DNA of 37,468 bases from Stieleria tagensis (GCF_024129865.1 NZ_JAMYFE010000032.1:1-37468), one strand, 5' to 3'; numbered from the stretch's first letter, positions 25,147-34,363 are shown. Translations and numbers: made by a program. The notes: generated from the letters alone by a model not told the origin.

Positions 25147-26508
25147 ATGATCGCGCCCCCCTTCGGTGTACTGGTCGTTGACGACGAACCCAATATCCGT
25201 TCGGGATTGGCCAAGGGGCTCGCGGCCGATGCCGACCATCTTTCCACCGCCGGGACCGCCGACGAAGCGCTCGCGCTGTTTCAACAGCGAACCTATCAAC
25301 TCGCCATCATTGACGTGCGGCTGAACTGTGGCACGACCGGGATCGAGTTGATGAAACAATTGCATCAACTGCGTCCCCAGACGTCGGTCATCGTGATCAC
25401 GGCACACGGAACCGTGCAGACGGCGGTCGACGCGATGCGCGCCGGCGCCTTCGATTTTGTGCTCAAACCACTCGACCTGAACTTGGTCCGTCAACAGACT
25501 CGCCGCGCCCGTGAACACGATGCGCTGCGTGTCGAGAATCAACTGTTGCGCAGCCGGCTGGTCGGTTCGGGCGAAATGCCTCAGATCGTCGGCAATGGTG
25601 CGGCAATGCAGTCGGTGTTTCAACAAATTCGCCAAGTCGCCGATACCGAAGCGACCGTCATGATTCATGGCGAGAGCGGCACGGGTAAAGAATTGATCGC
25701 ACGTGCACTGCACGATCTAAGTGACCGCAGTTCCGCACCGTTTGTCGCAGTCAATTTAGGCGCATTGCCCGAAACGTTGTTGGAGAGTGAATTGTTTGGG
25801 CACGAAAAAGGTGCCTTCAGTGGAGCCTCGCGACAAAAACCCGGCTGTTTCGAGCAAGCAGCATCTGGAACGTTGTTTTTGGACGAAGTCACCGAGATGT
25901 CGGCGAAAAGCCAAATCGACTTGTTGCGAGTGCTGGAAACCCGCAATTTCACCCGGGTAGGCGGCGAACAATTGTTACATTCCGAAGCGCGTGTGATCTC
26001 GGCGACCAACCGCTCCGTGACCGAGTTGATCAAGGACGGTTCGTTCCGCGAAGACCTGTATTATCGACTGAACATCATTCCAATTGAAGTTCCACCGCTA
26101 CGCAGCCGACGCGAAGACATCCCCTTGTTGGTGGACCATTTTCTGGAGACGTTTTGTGAGCGGCATCACCGCACGATCAAACGCATGGTGCCCGAGGCGA
26201 TGGACATGCTGACCGCTGCGACGTGGCCTGGCAACGTCCGACAACTGCGCAACGCGATCGAGCGGATTGTGGTCACCAATGTCGGTGACGTGATCGAAAA
26301 ATGTGATCTGCCGACCGAGCTGATGAAGACGCCATCGGTTCCCATCGTTTTGCCCAATTCATTGTCCGAAGCCGTGGAAGGCTGCGAGCGGGACACGATC
26401 AAGCTGGCTCTCCAAGCCTGTGGTCTGCACCGCGAAAAAACCGCGCAGACGCTCGGTATCAGTGTGCGAACCCTGCACTACAAGATGGGGCGCTACGGTC
26501 TGCATTAA
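25147..26508 (+). CDS. NtrC-type sigma-54-dependent response regulator
   Basis: A DNA-binding activator of RNA polymerase with sigma-54. The receiver domain (about 1-120) has the acidic pair at 12-13, phospho-acceptor Asp56 (IIDVRLN) and Lys107. The AAA+ domain (about 145-380) has Walker A GESGTGKE (175-182), a Walker B segment GTLFLDEV, and the sigma-54 contact loop at 222-227, which reads GAFSGA rather than the usual GAFTGA. The C-terminus has a Fis-type helix-turn-helix (AQTLGISVRTLHYKMGRYGL). ATG 25147 starts the receiver directly; upstream in-frame codons do not fit the family. The histidine kinase one gene downstream is the likely partner, and the -24/-12 promoter between them the likely target. 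Confidence 0.93.
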   Translation: MIAPPFGVLVVDDEPNIRSGLAKGLAADADHLSTAGTADEALALFQQRTYQLAIIDVRLNCGTTGIELMKQLHQLRPQTSVIVITAHGTVQTAVDAMRAGAFDFVLKPLDLNLVRQQTRRAREHDALRVENQLLRSRLVGSGEMPQIVGNGAAMQSVFQQIRQVADTEATVMIHGESGTGKELIARALHDLSDRSSAPFVAVNLGALPETLLESELFGHEKGAFSGASRQKPGCFEQAASGTLFLDEVTEMSAKSQIDLLRVLETRNFTRVGGEQLLHSEARVISATNRSVTELIKDGSFREDLYYRLNIIPIEVPPLRSRREDIPLLVDHFLETFCERHHRTIKRMVPEAMDMLTAATWPGNVRQLRNAIERIVVTNVGDVIEKCDLPTELMKTPSVPIVLPNSLSEAVEGCERDTIKLALQACGLHREKTAQTLGISVRTLHYKMGRYGLH

Positions 26509-26573
26509 AGCCCGGACCGACCTAAGAACGGAGGGTTAAACCCGTCGATCATACAATTGGTGCATCACCGGGG

Positions 26574-26587
26574 TGCAAGGGCTTGCA
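26574..26587. promoter_or_regulatory. candidate activator binding site (TGCAAG-GG-CTTGCA)
   Basis: A perfect 6-bp-arm dyad lies about 145 bp upstream of the -24 element, a normal distance for an NtrC-type enhancer site. A related TGCA-N6-TGCA follows at 26593-26606. Assignment to the neighbouring regulator is inference. Confidence 0.45.
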
Positions 26588-26730
26588 GTTTCTGCATTGA
26601 ATTGCATTGCCGACCCTCCCAATTGCCGCTGTTGTACCAGTTGTCGCAACGCTTTGATTTGCGAAATTCTTAATAGGAAAAGCGTTCTCTGGATTTCATT
26701 GCAGCGCTGCTACGGCGGGTCAATGGTCAT

Positions 26731-26748
26731 TGGCATGCAACATGCATT
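26731..26748 (+). promoter_or_regulatory. sigma-54 (-24/-12) promoter
   Basis: TGGCATGCAACATGCATT has the GG at 26732-26733 and the GC at 26744-26745 separated by exactly 10 bp, the defining spacing, within a TGGCAyg-like -24 box. It would start RNA near 26757, about 55 bp before the ATG at 26813. It follows a sigma-54 activator gene directly, which adds strong context. Confidence 0.7.
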
Positions 26749-26812
26749 ACCCCGAATCGCACCACCGAGTGTCGCCATTGCATTTGCCCCCTCCAGAAAT
26801 GAAACATTGATC

Positions 26813-27457
26813 ATGTACCGCAAAATCAAATTGAAGCGGCAAGTTCATGATTTGCGAGCTAACGAATTCGGTTCGCTTGCCGATCTACGTGAAACCGCTG
26901 AATCACCCGATCAAAACATTTTGATGATTTGCTGTGCCGATCACGGTCTCGTCGTCGACGACCTGTCATTTACCGATCAACAGCACTGCGTGATCGTACG
27001 CAATATGGCGGCATCAATTCCCGGATCGTGTTTGGTGGGCAGTTCGGCAACCATCAACGGGATTCAGTATGCCATTCGCCGACGCAACGTCCAGGACATT
27101 ATTGTTTGTCACCACTTCAATTGTTTGCTGGCGGCGCATTGGATGAAACCATCTTTGAATCCCGTGATGGTCGGCCCGGCTCGGGAGTTCATTCAGAAAG
27201 CCAAACATGTGGTGGATGAACATTATCACTACACCAACCAACGCGAACGACTGGGGCTGATGGTTTGCGAGCACACGTTGTTTCAGCTGGAAAACCTGTG
27301 CTCGCATGACTTTGTCAGGAACCGATTGGAATCCGGCCAACTTCGTTTACACGGTTGGGTCGTGGACGACGACACGGCTCGGGTGTTGTCGTTCGATCCG
27401 ATCGAACACGCCTTCACCGGCCTGGAGCAGCTTGCCAACCAGGACCGCATCAGCTAG
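26813..27457 (+). CDS. beta-carbonic-anhydrase-like protein lacking the catalytic Arg
   Basis: This 214-residue protein has the order of beta-carbonic-anhydrase motifs. CADHG (41-45) sits where the family has CxDSR, VIVRNMAAS follows in place of the VxRNAGN segment, then INGIQYAIRRRNVQDIIVCH, HFNC (101-104) in place of HxxC, and RLHGWVVDD near the C-terminus. The zinc ligands Cys41, His101 and Cys104 are kept, and Asp43 too. The Arg of the Asp-Arg pair is Gly45, and the Gly after HxxC is Leu. It may therefore bind zinc but hydrate CO2 poorly, or have become a sensor or other enzyme. I start at 26813 because an earlier ATG lies inside the sigma-54 promoter. A histidine kinase follows 60 bp later. 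Confidence 0.75.
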   Translation: MYRKIKLKRQVHDLRANEFGSLADLRETAESPDQNILMICCADHGLVVDDLSFTDQQHCVIVRNMAASIPGSCLVGSSATINGIQYAIRRRNVQDIIVCHHFNCLLAAHWMKPSLNPVMVGPAREFIQKAKHVVDEHYHYTNQRERLGLMVCEHTLFQLENLCSHDFVRNRLESGQLRLHGWVVDDDTARVLSFDPIEHAFTGLEQLANQDRIS

Positions 27458-27517
27458 CCCGCTGTCTGTCCCACGGGTCATGGCTAAACTGGTTCGAATC
27501 GATTTGGACCAAACGCA

Positions 27518-28900
27518 ATGACAACAAGTGGACTCGCGATGTTTGATACACACGACGGCCGGGGTGTGCGGCGGTTCGCCGCCGGACTGGCCGTTTTAAG
27601 CCTACTGACGTCGTCTGTCACGGCATGGATTTTGGCAAACGTCCGACGAGAACAAGAAATCGTTGGGCGTCTCATCGAACACCTGCCGCAAAGCGATTTG
27701 CAGGTCGCCAACGAATTGTCGGGTGACCTCAGTCTGCAGAGCAGTTTGTCATTTTTGTTGGTGCTCAATATCGTCGCCACCGCGATTGCATTTGCCCTGG
27801 TGGTACGAGGCTACTTGAGCAGCGAACGGTCATTGCAAGATGCCAAAGTGTTGTCCTCGGATATTCTCGCCAGCATGGATGTCGGTGTGATGACAACCGA
27901 CAAAAACGGACTGTTGACCAGCATCAATCCCAGCGGACGAGAATTGATTGGACTAGATGATGATGGAATCGGTAAACGTCTGGCAAAGATGGGAAATGAA
28001 CATGAATTGCTACACTCCATTTGTAGTGAAATCAGTGACCACCACCATCCCATCCGCGACCGCGATTATTGCATCACGCATCATGGTCACAAAAAAACGC
28101 TACGAGCCGGTTGTACGATGTTGCATAATCGTCAAAAGGAGCAAATCGGAATGGTGATCCAAGTCCGCGATGTCACCGAAAAAGCGTTGATGGAGGAACG
28201 ACTGCGTCGGATGGAACGCTACATGGGGCTTGGTTCGCTGGCCGCAGGGTTGCAGCATGAAATCAAGAACCCTCTGAGCGCTCTTTCACTGCACATCCAA
28301 CTGCTGTGTGAACGTTTGGATCAAGGGTCTTATGACGACGAAGTGGCTGAGTTGCTAGACATTCTGAACACCGAAGTCAAACGCATCAATGATGTCCTGG
28401 ATGGGTTCCGCAACTATGCCTCGGTCACCGAATTGGGGCGGACGCCGGTCGACATCACGCTGTTGATTGAAAAGCTTGCCAGACTCTTGCGGCCTCATGC
28501 CGAAAAGCATCATGTCAAAATCCGGTTTCAAAAACCCGCCAATCCGATCGGCATGGTCCAAGCCGACTCGGTCCGCTTGGAACAGGTGTTTTTGAATCTC
28601 GCACTCAATGCGACTGCAGCGATGCCCGATGGCGGAACCCTTTCCTTCCGATTGGCGCAACAAGACGGGTTTGCACAAATTGAAATCGAAGACACTGGTA
28701 ACGGGATTCCGCCGGAAATCCAGTCAAAAATCTTCGATCCCTACTTCACCACACGCAATGAAGGCACCGGAATGGGGCTGGCGCTTTGTGACAAAATCAT
28801 CCGCCAACACGACGGCAGCATTGACTTTCAAACCGATCCGAACGGCACCACGTTCACCGTGCTTCTTCCGTTCGGATCGGCAGCAGAACAAAAGGCCTAG
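27518..28900 (+). CDS. NtrB-like membrane sensor histidine kinase with PAS domain
   Basis: Two helices (about 22-41 and 77-97) bracket a short periplasmic loop of about 35 residues. A PAS domain (about 109-222) follows, then the dimerisation/His domain with GLQHEIKNPLSAL (His247) and the catalytic domain. That has the N box LNATAAMPDGG, the G1 box DTGNGIP, the F box FDPYFTT and the G2 box GTGMGLAL. The small periplasmic loop suggests that sensing is by the membrane region or PAS. It lies downstream of the carbonic-anhydrase-like gene, probably under the same sigma-54 promoter. That would place the kinase in a feedback loop with the NtrC-type regulator. It converges with the next gene; only three bases separate the stop codons. 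Confidence 0.92.
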   Translation: MTTSGLAMFDTHDGRGVRRFAAGLAVLSLLTSSVTAWILANVRREQEIVGRLIEHLPQSDLQVANELSGDLSLQSSLSFLLVLNIVATAIAFALVVRGYLSSERSLQDAKVLSSDILASMDVGVMTTDKNGLLTSINPSGRELIGLDDDGIGKRLAKMGNEHELLHSICSEISDHHHPIRDRDYCITHHGHKKTLRAGCTMLHNRQKEQIGMVIQVRDVTEKALMEERLRRMERYMGLGSLAAGLQHEIKNPLSALSLHIQLLCERLDQGSYDDEVAELLDILNTEVKRINDVLDGFRNYASVTELGRTPVDITLLIEKLARLLRPHAEKHHVKIRFQKPANPIGMVQADSVRLEQVFLNLALNATAAMPDGGTLSFRLAQQDGFAQIEIEDTGNGIPPEIQSKIFDPYFTTRNEGTGMGLALCDKIIRQHDGSIDFQTDPNGTTFTVLLPFGSAAEQKA

Positions 28901-28903
28901 TGG

Positions 28904-30775
28904 CTATGGGCCAGCTGCCTGATTGACCACATGCAGTTGGTCGATCGCCAGTGCACCTAGCGGCTGCCTGGTGCCATCGCTCCACACCACTGCGACGTCC
29001 TCGACTGAATCGGAATCCCCCAACCCAAACGTCAGCGGCAATTCGACTTGCGAAAGGTAACTTTTTGTCGGCATGACCTGCTTGCGCTGTGTCGATCCGT
29101 TGGCCGTCACTTCCACCCATGACCCAATCGCGTCGCGATTGCACCGCTGAGAGTCTCCAGTCAATTTGATGCGTAAAAAGTGGTGCCCGAGTTGCTGGTC
29201 GTTGCGCAACAAACGTGGTGCGCGTCCAGTCGAAGTGATCAGGATGTCCAAATCACCATCGTTGTCGATGTCGGCATAGGCAGCCCCACGGCCGACCATC
29301 GGTTTCAGCATGTCCGGCCCGGCCAACGATTGGTCGACCGGCAAGAATTCTGAACTGTTGCGATGTCCGGCATTCCAGAACAACTGGGGTGGTTGTTCGT
29401 AGTATTGACTGGCCTGGACCCGATTGATGTCTTCTTCCAAGTGGCCATTGGCACAAAACAAATCGGCACGGCCATCAAGGTCATAGTCCAGATAACACAA
29501 TCCAAAGGTCAATAGGGATCGCGTTGTTGGCCCCAATCCGGTCGAAACAGCTTCATCATAGAACTGCATCTGACCAGACGGTGTCACATAGAATGCGGTC
29601 ATTTCGTTGGCAAAGTTACCGATCGCAACCGCCATCGATTTTTGATTTCGAAAGGCTGTGATATCAATCCCCATCGCACCGCGAGCGTTTCCGGTGGAAT
29701 CAAACGCGATCCCGGTCAACACGCCGACGTCAGCGAAATGGCCTTGCCCGTCGTTTCGCAACAATACGTTTTGGACCGTATCATTTGCGACCACCACGTC
29801 CAAGGCACCGTTGGCGTCAAAGTCACAAAACGCCAGTCCCAATGATTTGGATCGTGGCACGCCGGTGGCATCATTACGAAGCTGAACGCCGGCGGATTCT
29901 GAGACGTCGGTGAACGTGCCGTCACCATCATTCTGATACAGGTAGGGGAACGTTCCCTCGAAATTTTGCGGTCGCCCATAGGCGCGTCCGCCGCCAACCA
30001 GTTGAAAATGTTGCGATTGGTCATACTCGCGACTCCACTGGACATAGTTGCAGACGAACAGGTCTAGATCGCCGTCGTTGTCATAGTCAAACCAACCCGC
30101 ACTGGTGCTCCAGCGATCATCATCTCCGCCCACGCCGGCGGCTGCGGTAACGTTTTCGAATTGCCCGTCACCCAAATTGCGATACAGCTGATTGGTTCCC
30201 ACGGCTGTGATCAAGACATCCACCAAACCATCGTTGTCGTAGTCACCGACCGCGGCGCCCATGGCATACAACGCATTGTCAAATCCGGAACCTTTTGTCA
30301 CGTCGGTGAACTGGCCGCCATCATTGCGATACAGAACCGATGTATTCGACCGACCGCTCGACGGATCGTCCGACCAGTCCATGGAATTGACGAGCAACAA
30401 ATCTTGATCGCCGTCGTTGTCGAAATCAAAGAACGCACAACCGCCGCCCATTGTTTCGGGTAACAATTTGTCGCCGTGAGCACCATTGTTGTGAACAAAG
30501 GTGATTCCCGACGCATCGGTCACGTCAGTGAAGAGGGTTTTGGGCGGCCGGATCGTTGGTGCTTGACGAATCTTCACTTCTGCCAATTCCGATTCACTGA
30601 CCGGCGCAGGTGGTAATGGTCGGGACAACCAATAGCCGACCGCACCGCCGGCTAGCGCGATCACAATCAGTCCGACCAGCGAAGCACGAAAGGCGCGGCC
30701 GATGATCGCGTCGTCTCGTTCTTCGGTCGTATCATCCGTTTCGTCATGGCGCACAGGACGTTTTTCAGTTGACAT
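28904..30775 (-). CDS. CRTAC1-like FG-GAP / UnbV-ASPIC repeat protein
   Basis: A membrane-anchored, extracytoplasmic beta-propeller-type protein. A charged N-terminus (about 40 residues) and one membrane helix (LVGLIVIALAGGAVGYWL) are followed by FG-GAP repeats, each with a calcium loop: DFDNDGDQDLL, DYDNDGLVDVL, DYDNDGDLDLF, DFDANGALDVV, DYDLDGRADLF and DIDNDGDLDIL. The C-terminus is a UnbV/ASPIC domain (RDAIGSWVEVTANG to DVAVVWSDGTRQPL). I use ATG 30775, which has AAGGAG about 10 bp upstream and overlaps the cytochrome gene by 11 bp; an upstream extension to 30847 is an unlikely basic tail. Such proteins often lie next to multihaem cytochromes or TPR proteins in planctomycetes; role unknown. 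Confidence 0.9.
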   Translation of the reverse strand: MSTEKRPVRHDETDDTTEERDDAIIGRAFRASLVGLIVIALAGGAVGYWLSRPLPPAPVSESELAEVKIRQAPTIRPPKTLFTDVTDASGITFVHNNGAHGDKLLPETMGGGCAFFDFDNDGDQDLLLVNSMDWSDDPSSGRSNTSVLYRNDGGQFTDVTKGSGFDNALYAMGAAVGDYDNDGLVDVLITAVGTNQLYRNLGDGQFENVTAAAGVGGDDDRWSTSAGWFDYDNDGDLDLFVCNYVQWSREYDQSQHFQLVGGGRAYGRPQNFEGTFPYLYQNDGDGTFTDVSESAGVQLRNDATGVPRSKSLGLAFCDFDANGALDVVVANDTVQNVLLRNDGQGHFADVGVLTGIAFDSTGNARGAMGIDITAFRNQKSMAVAIGNFANEMTAFYVTPSGQMQFYDEAVSTGLGPTTRSLLTFGLCYLDYDLDGRADLFCANGHLEEDINRVQASQYYEQPPQLFWNAGHRNSSEFLPVDQSLAGPDMLKPMVGRGAAYADIDNDGDLDILITSTGRAPRLLRNDQQLGHHFLRIKLTGDSQRCNRDAIGSWVEVTANGSTQRKQVMPTKSYLSQVELPLTFGLGDSDSVEDVAVVWSDGTRQPLGALAIDQLHVVNQAAGP

Positions 30776-33668
30776 CGGTGGTCTCCTTCGTCGTCTTGTC
30801 GGACGTGGCTTCGGGCTCATGGGCTTCTTCTTCTTGACCAGGCTCACTGTCGCGATGCAGCGAGTAAATCACGACAGCTTCGGCAGCGTGGTTGGCCGCG
30901 GGATACTTTTCCCGGGCCAAACGAATGGCACGGCCTTTGGCATTGTCATCGGGTTTGTAACGCAGGTGCAGCGATTGGTGCTTGTCCGATCGCGATTGAT
31001 CACCCAGTTTTTCGTACAGCAATTGCAAATTGAAATGCGCGGTGACGTTTTCAGGGTCAATCGTCAACGTTTTCTCGAATTGATCAACCGCCTGTTGAAA
31101 ATAGTCTCGGCTCTCCTCCAGACGTTCCTGGCGAACGCGAACCACACCTAGATCGAACAGGGTCCGCCCGAGTTGGTTAATGACTTCGATGTCTAGACTG
31201 AAATCGAACCCCCGCATCCGCATGTCAGCGGTCTGATCTTCCAACACACTTCGCAGGTTTTGCACGGCTTCTTCCAGTCGATCCTGCTGAGAATTGATCA
31301 CACCGGATAGCCATGCCCATGTCCAACGCGGAAAGCCGTCGGTCTCGCGATACTCGTTGGCGCGGTTGAGTGCCTCGACCGCTTCGTCCAATCGGCCTTC
31401 GGCGTTCAAAACACGCGCCAGATTGAGACCACCGTCGTAGCGTCCCAATTTTTCGACTTCGGAAAACGCTTGCTCGGCCTGACGCAACTCGGATTTCCCC
31501 TTCAACAGCAATCCGATTCCATAGTCGTTCCAACGCTGCCAACTGGGAATCGCACGCTCCGGATTCTCAACGGATTTGTCGACACCCTCGACAGGGAACA
31601 CGATCGTGTCGACCGCCATCGTCGTGATCGGCAACTCATTATTGTACGGTTGCCCCGGTTCGTAGCCGCGAATGTTTTGACCAAGCTTGGCGTTTCGCTT
31701 GGAAACAAAATCCATGTACCGTTGGTCAAATTTGCGATACTGCAGCTTCACCTCGACTTTAATCGGTTCACGAACGTCGTCCGGGACGTGCAATCCGTAG
31801 TGAACGGTCTGGCCGGCCCCCGGCGGGATCTGGTGGTTGTACAACGGTGTAAAGATGTCTTGAGGGTTACGGCGATCGATTCGATTGCCGTCTTTGTCCA
31901 ACATGAACACGTTGACAAAGTGCGACCAGGGATCCACCTCGTTGTACTTATCCTGGTTGACCGCACCACTGCGTCCGATCACTCGATCGCCACTGGTCAC
32001 CGTGACTTCCAACCAGATTTCATTGGAATCCACTGTGCCTTGGGAGAACAGGTGCCCGAGTTTCAACGTTCGGATCACTGTTTCCAACAGGTAGTCATTG
32101 CCCGGTTTCAGAGCCGGAACCAGCGGTCGCAACGGCGCGATCAGCTTGCCATCAATTTGGCCTTCTTCGCGAATCCCAAAGATGTCGACACGCGTGACGT
32201 CTTTCAAAAATTCTTGATGTGCCTTGATGATGTCATCGCGATCTCGCAACCAAGCCATTCCGGTGTTTGCTGATGGAAACAGGTGGTCATGCACACTCAG
32301 TTCGTCGGCATCGTCAAAGTGATTGGCACCAAAATCATTCGATGCCACCAACGGCATGTGACATTTGCTGCAATTATCAACTGCTTTAGGCGGATAATAA
32401 AAACTGCGTGCCCCGTGTCCCGATACTCCGCTAAACAAGTAGGGGTCGTAATGGTTTTGGCCGCGCAAGAATTCCTTGTAGTGGTTCAGCGCCTGGGGCA
32501 AGTGGACTTTATGGCAAGTCGAACAGAATTCTGCCGTTTTATGAAACGGTTTCAGAAACGTCTTTTTGTGGAACGACGGTTTCGCTTTGACCAACTGATT
32601 ATTGATCCATTGCAACGCCGCGTTGTCGCTGTTGGCAAACGGATAGTGCAAAGGTTCCTCGATGGTGTAATCCGCATTGCCGCGAACGCTGTTGACGTTC
32701 GTGATCGCGTGACAGACGGTGCAGGTGATACCAGCGTCTGCCGTTTCATGATTCAAGACATCAAACTTGGGATCGTCAAACGCCCCTGAAAAGAAGGGCA
32801 CGGGATCGTGACAACCAGCGCACCAGCGAGAGGCTTGGACGGATCCGTCACGGGCCAACGACACCTCCCGCGTTTCATCAACACTTGCCAAATAGGTTGG
32901 ATTGTTAAACGAACTGAAGCGATGCACGCTGTCCGACCAGTCTTTGTGAATGTCGGCGTGACACTTCAGACAATAGTCGTCGTTCATCATCGCGTCGGCC
33001 GGAATGAAATTCCCCGACGAAGTCCGTGCTAATGAAGGTTCGAAATACTGCACGCCCGATTCCGGACCGACTGCGTTCCATTGCCGAGGGTCTTGCATTT
33101 GCAATGCGACCATGACGGCAACAGCGGCAGCGGTGACGCCAGCAAAACTGAGCCCGATTCGCCATTTAATTCGCGGTCCGGCGAGTCGATGAAGCCAGTA
33201 CAACCAAATGGTGACCAGAGGACAGGCGAAGTGCAGCCAATAAACGGTGTTGCGGGCGATCGGCGTCTTCAGATCGAACCCGCCGATTCGTACCAGCAAG
33301 ATCCCGGTGATCAAGACGATCAAACTGACCGCGAAGAGCGCATAACCGATTCGCACGGCGCGGCGATTGCGACGATCTTTGGTAATCCACATGTGGATAA
33401 AACCAAACACCACCAACGGAACGATCAACAACAGCCCCATCACGAGGTGCGCCAGAAACATGTACTGGTAAAAATAGCCTTGGTAGGTTTCTGCTTTCGC
33501 CCATTCCAGAAACGTGACGCTGGAGAGATAGCCGGAATTGGCGAACAACAACGCAGAAAGAATGAAAATCAGATAAAGCAGTTTGCGAAGACGCGGGCCA
33601 ACGGCGCGCACGTACTTCTTCTTTTTGGGCGCCGCCACCGAGGCGTTACCGGCTGAAACCGAAGACAT
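30765..33668 (-). CDS. membrane pentahaem cytochrome c with C-terminal TPRs
   Basis: Five hydrophobic helices in the first 190 residues, with His residues near the membrane faces, look like a quinol-handling anchor. Five CxxCH haem sites follow: CLKCH (233-237), CAGCH, CTVCH, CSTCH and CSKCH. After a beta-rich domain come TPRs in the last about 250 residues (QAEQAFSEVEKLGRYDGGLN, RLDEAVEALNRANEY, NVTAHFNLQLLYEKL). I infer an electron-transfer protein that passes electrons from the quinone pool to a periplasmic acceptor. The start at 33668 (MSSVSAGNAS) fits the first helix; an earlier start adds a Pro-rich tail of 65 residues. It overlaps the CRTAC1-like gene, so the two are translationally coupled. 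Confidence 0.88.
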   Translation of the reverse strand: MSSVSAGNASVAAPKKKKYVRAVGPRLRKLLYLIFILSALLFANSGYLSSVTFLEWAKAETYQGYFYQYMFLAHLVMGLLLIVPLVVFGFIHMWITKDRRNRRAVRIGYALFAVSLIVLITGILLVRIGGFDLKTPIARNTVYWLHFACPLVTIWLYWLHRLAGPRIKWRIGLSFAGVTAAAVAVMVALQMQDPRQWNAVGPESGVQYFEPSLARTSSGNFIPADAMMNDDYCLKCHADIHKDWSDSVHRFSSFNNPTYLASVDETREVSLARDGSVQASRWCAGCHDPVPFFSGAFDDPKFDVLNHETADAGITCTVCHAITNVNSVRGNADYTIEEPLHYPFANSDNAALQWINNQLVKAKPSFHKKTFLKPFHKTAEFCSTCHKVHLPQALNHYKEFLRGQNHYDPYLFSGVSGHGARSFYYPPKAVDNCSKCHMPLVASNDFGANHFDDADELSVHDHLFPSANTGMAWLRDRDDIIKAHQEFLKDVTRVDIFGIREEGQIDGKLIAPLRPLVPALKPGNDYLLETVIRTLKLGHLFSQGTVDSNEIWLEVTVTSGDRVIGRSGAVNQDKYNEVDPWSHFVNVFMLDKDGNRIDRRNPQDIFTPLYNHQIPPGAGQTVHYGLHVPDDVREPIKVEVKLQYRKFDQRYMDFVSKRNAKLGQNIRGYEPGQPYNNELPITTMAVDTIVFPVEGVDKSVENPERAIPSWQRWNDYGIGLLLKGKSELRQAEQAFSEVEKLGRYDGGLNLARVLNAEGRLDEAVEALNRANEYRETDGFPRWTWAWLSGVINSQQDRLEEAVQNLRSVLEDQTADMRMRGFDFSLDIEVINQLGRTLFDLGVVRVRQERLEESRDYFQQAVDQFEKTLTIDPENVTAHFNLQLLYEKLGDQSRSDKHQSLHLRYKPDDNAKGRAIRLAREKYPAANHAAEAVVIYSLHRDSEPGQEEEAHEPEATSDKTTKETTDVN

Positions 33669-33752
33669 GGAATGATTCCTAACGAAGATAAGTCTGTACC
33701 ATTGAACCGATTCCCCAATCATAAGGATTCGGCGACAAAGCTCCGGCGATCG

Positions 33753-33769
33753 CACCCGCGTTGCGGGTG
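33753..33769. repeat. 7-bp-arm hairpin upstream of the cytochrome gene
   Basis: CACCCGC-GTT-GCGGGTG lies 85 bp upstream of the cytochrome start, in a 272-bp gap (33669-33940) that otherwise shows no gene. It may be an operator or leader hairpin. Confidence 0.35.
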
Positions 33770-33940
33770 GCGAAGGTTGAGGTTTGAATGCGGCAAGCAC
33801 AGCGGGCGCAGGCGAATCAACCGTCTGCAAAAGAAACGCAGGCCTGTTCCATCGAAGGAACAAATGGGAATGCGAGATCGCTGTCCTAAACCGGCATGCA
33901 ATCCATGCAACGCATCGACGATGACCGGTACGGCAAAAAC

Positions 33941-34363
33941 CTAAAGACGTTCTGGCGGGCGATCGACGGTGGCCGGAAACCCACTGGGCAACTCCAGCTG
34001 ATCTTGAACCGAGAGGCGATGGTTCAAAGAATCGCAGTCCGATGCGCCATCATGCAAACAAGCAATTTGTTGTTGCAGTCGGTGACTAACTGGTGCCGAG
34101 GGAGCTTCGGAGGGAATTGCAGGCGCCCGTTGGCACAACGGGCCATTGCAGGGACGCGTTTGCGGCACGGGTGTTGGTGGCAATCGCTGATCCAGAAATG
34201 GACTGCCCCAAGAACGACGCAAACCCATGTTCTCGCCGGCATGCTGCGAATCTCCATGATTAGCTCCGGCCAACCAATCACCACAACTGGCAGACGCCGA
34301 CCGCGGCGCAATCGCACCGGTCGAAACCGCAATCAGAGCAATGAGGGTCAGGAAACGCAGCAT
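33941..34363 (-). CDS. small secreted Cys/Pro-rich protein
   Basis: This 140-residue protein has a clear signal peptide (MLRFLTLIALIAVSTGAIA, cleavage near SASA). The short mature part contains Cys residues in pairs (CGDW, RPCNGPLCQRA, ACLHDGASDC) and many Pro and Arg residues. I recognise no family. It is on the same strand as the cytochrome and may be expressed with it, but the 272-bp gap argues for its own promoter. The 197 bp between it and the next gene hold nothing that I can name. Confidence 0.55.
   Translation of the reverse strand: MLRFLTLIALIAVSTGAIAPRSASASCGDWLAGANHGDSQHAGENMGLRRSWGSPFLDQRLPPTPVPQTRPCNGPLCQRAPAIPSEAPSAPVSHRLQQQIACLHDGASDCDSLNHRLSVQDQLELPSGFPATVDRPPERL

Noticed and set aside
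24787-25713. 308-residue minus-strand frame
   Set aside because: Most of it is antisense to the receiver domain of the NtrC-type gene. Only the part beyond that gene (24787-25074) is kept, at low confidence.
30776-30847. 24-residue N-terminal extension of the CRTAC1-like protein
   Set aside because: It is a run of Lys, Arg and Pro inside the cytochrome gene. The ATG at 30775 has a good AAGGAG site.
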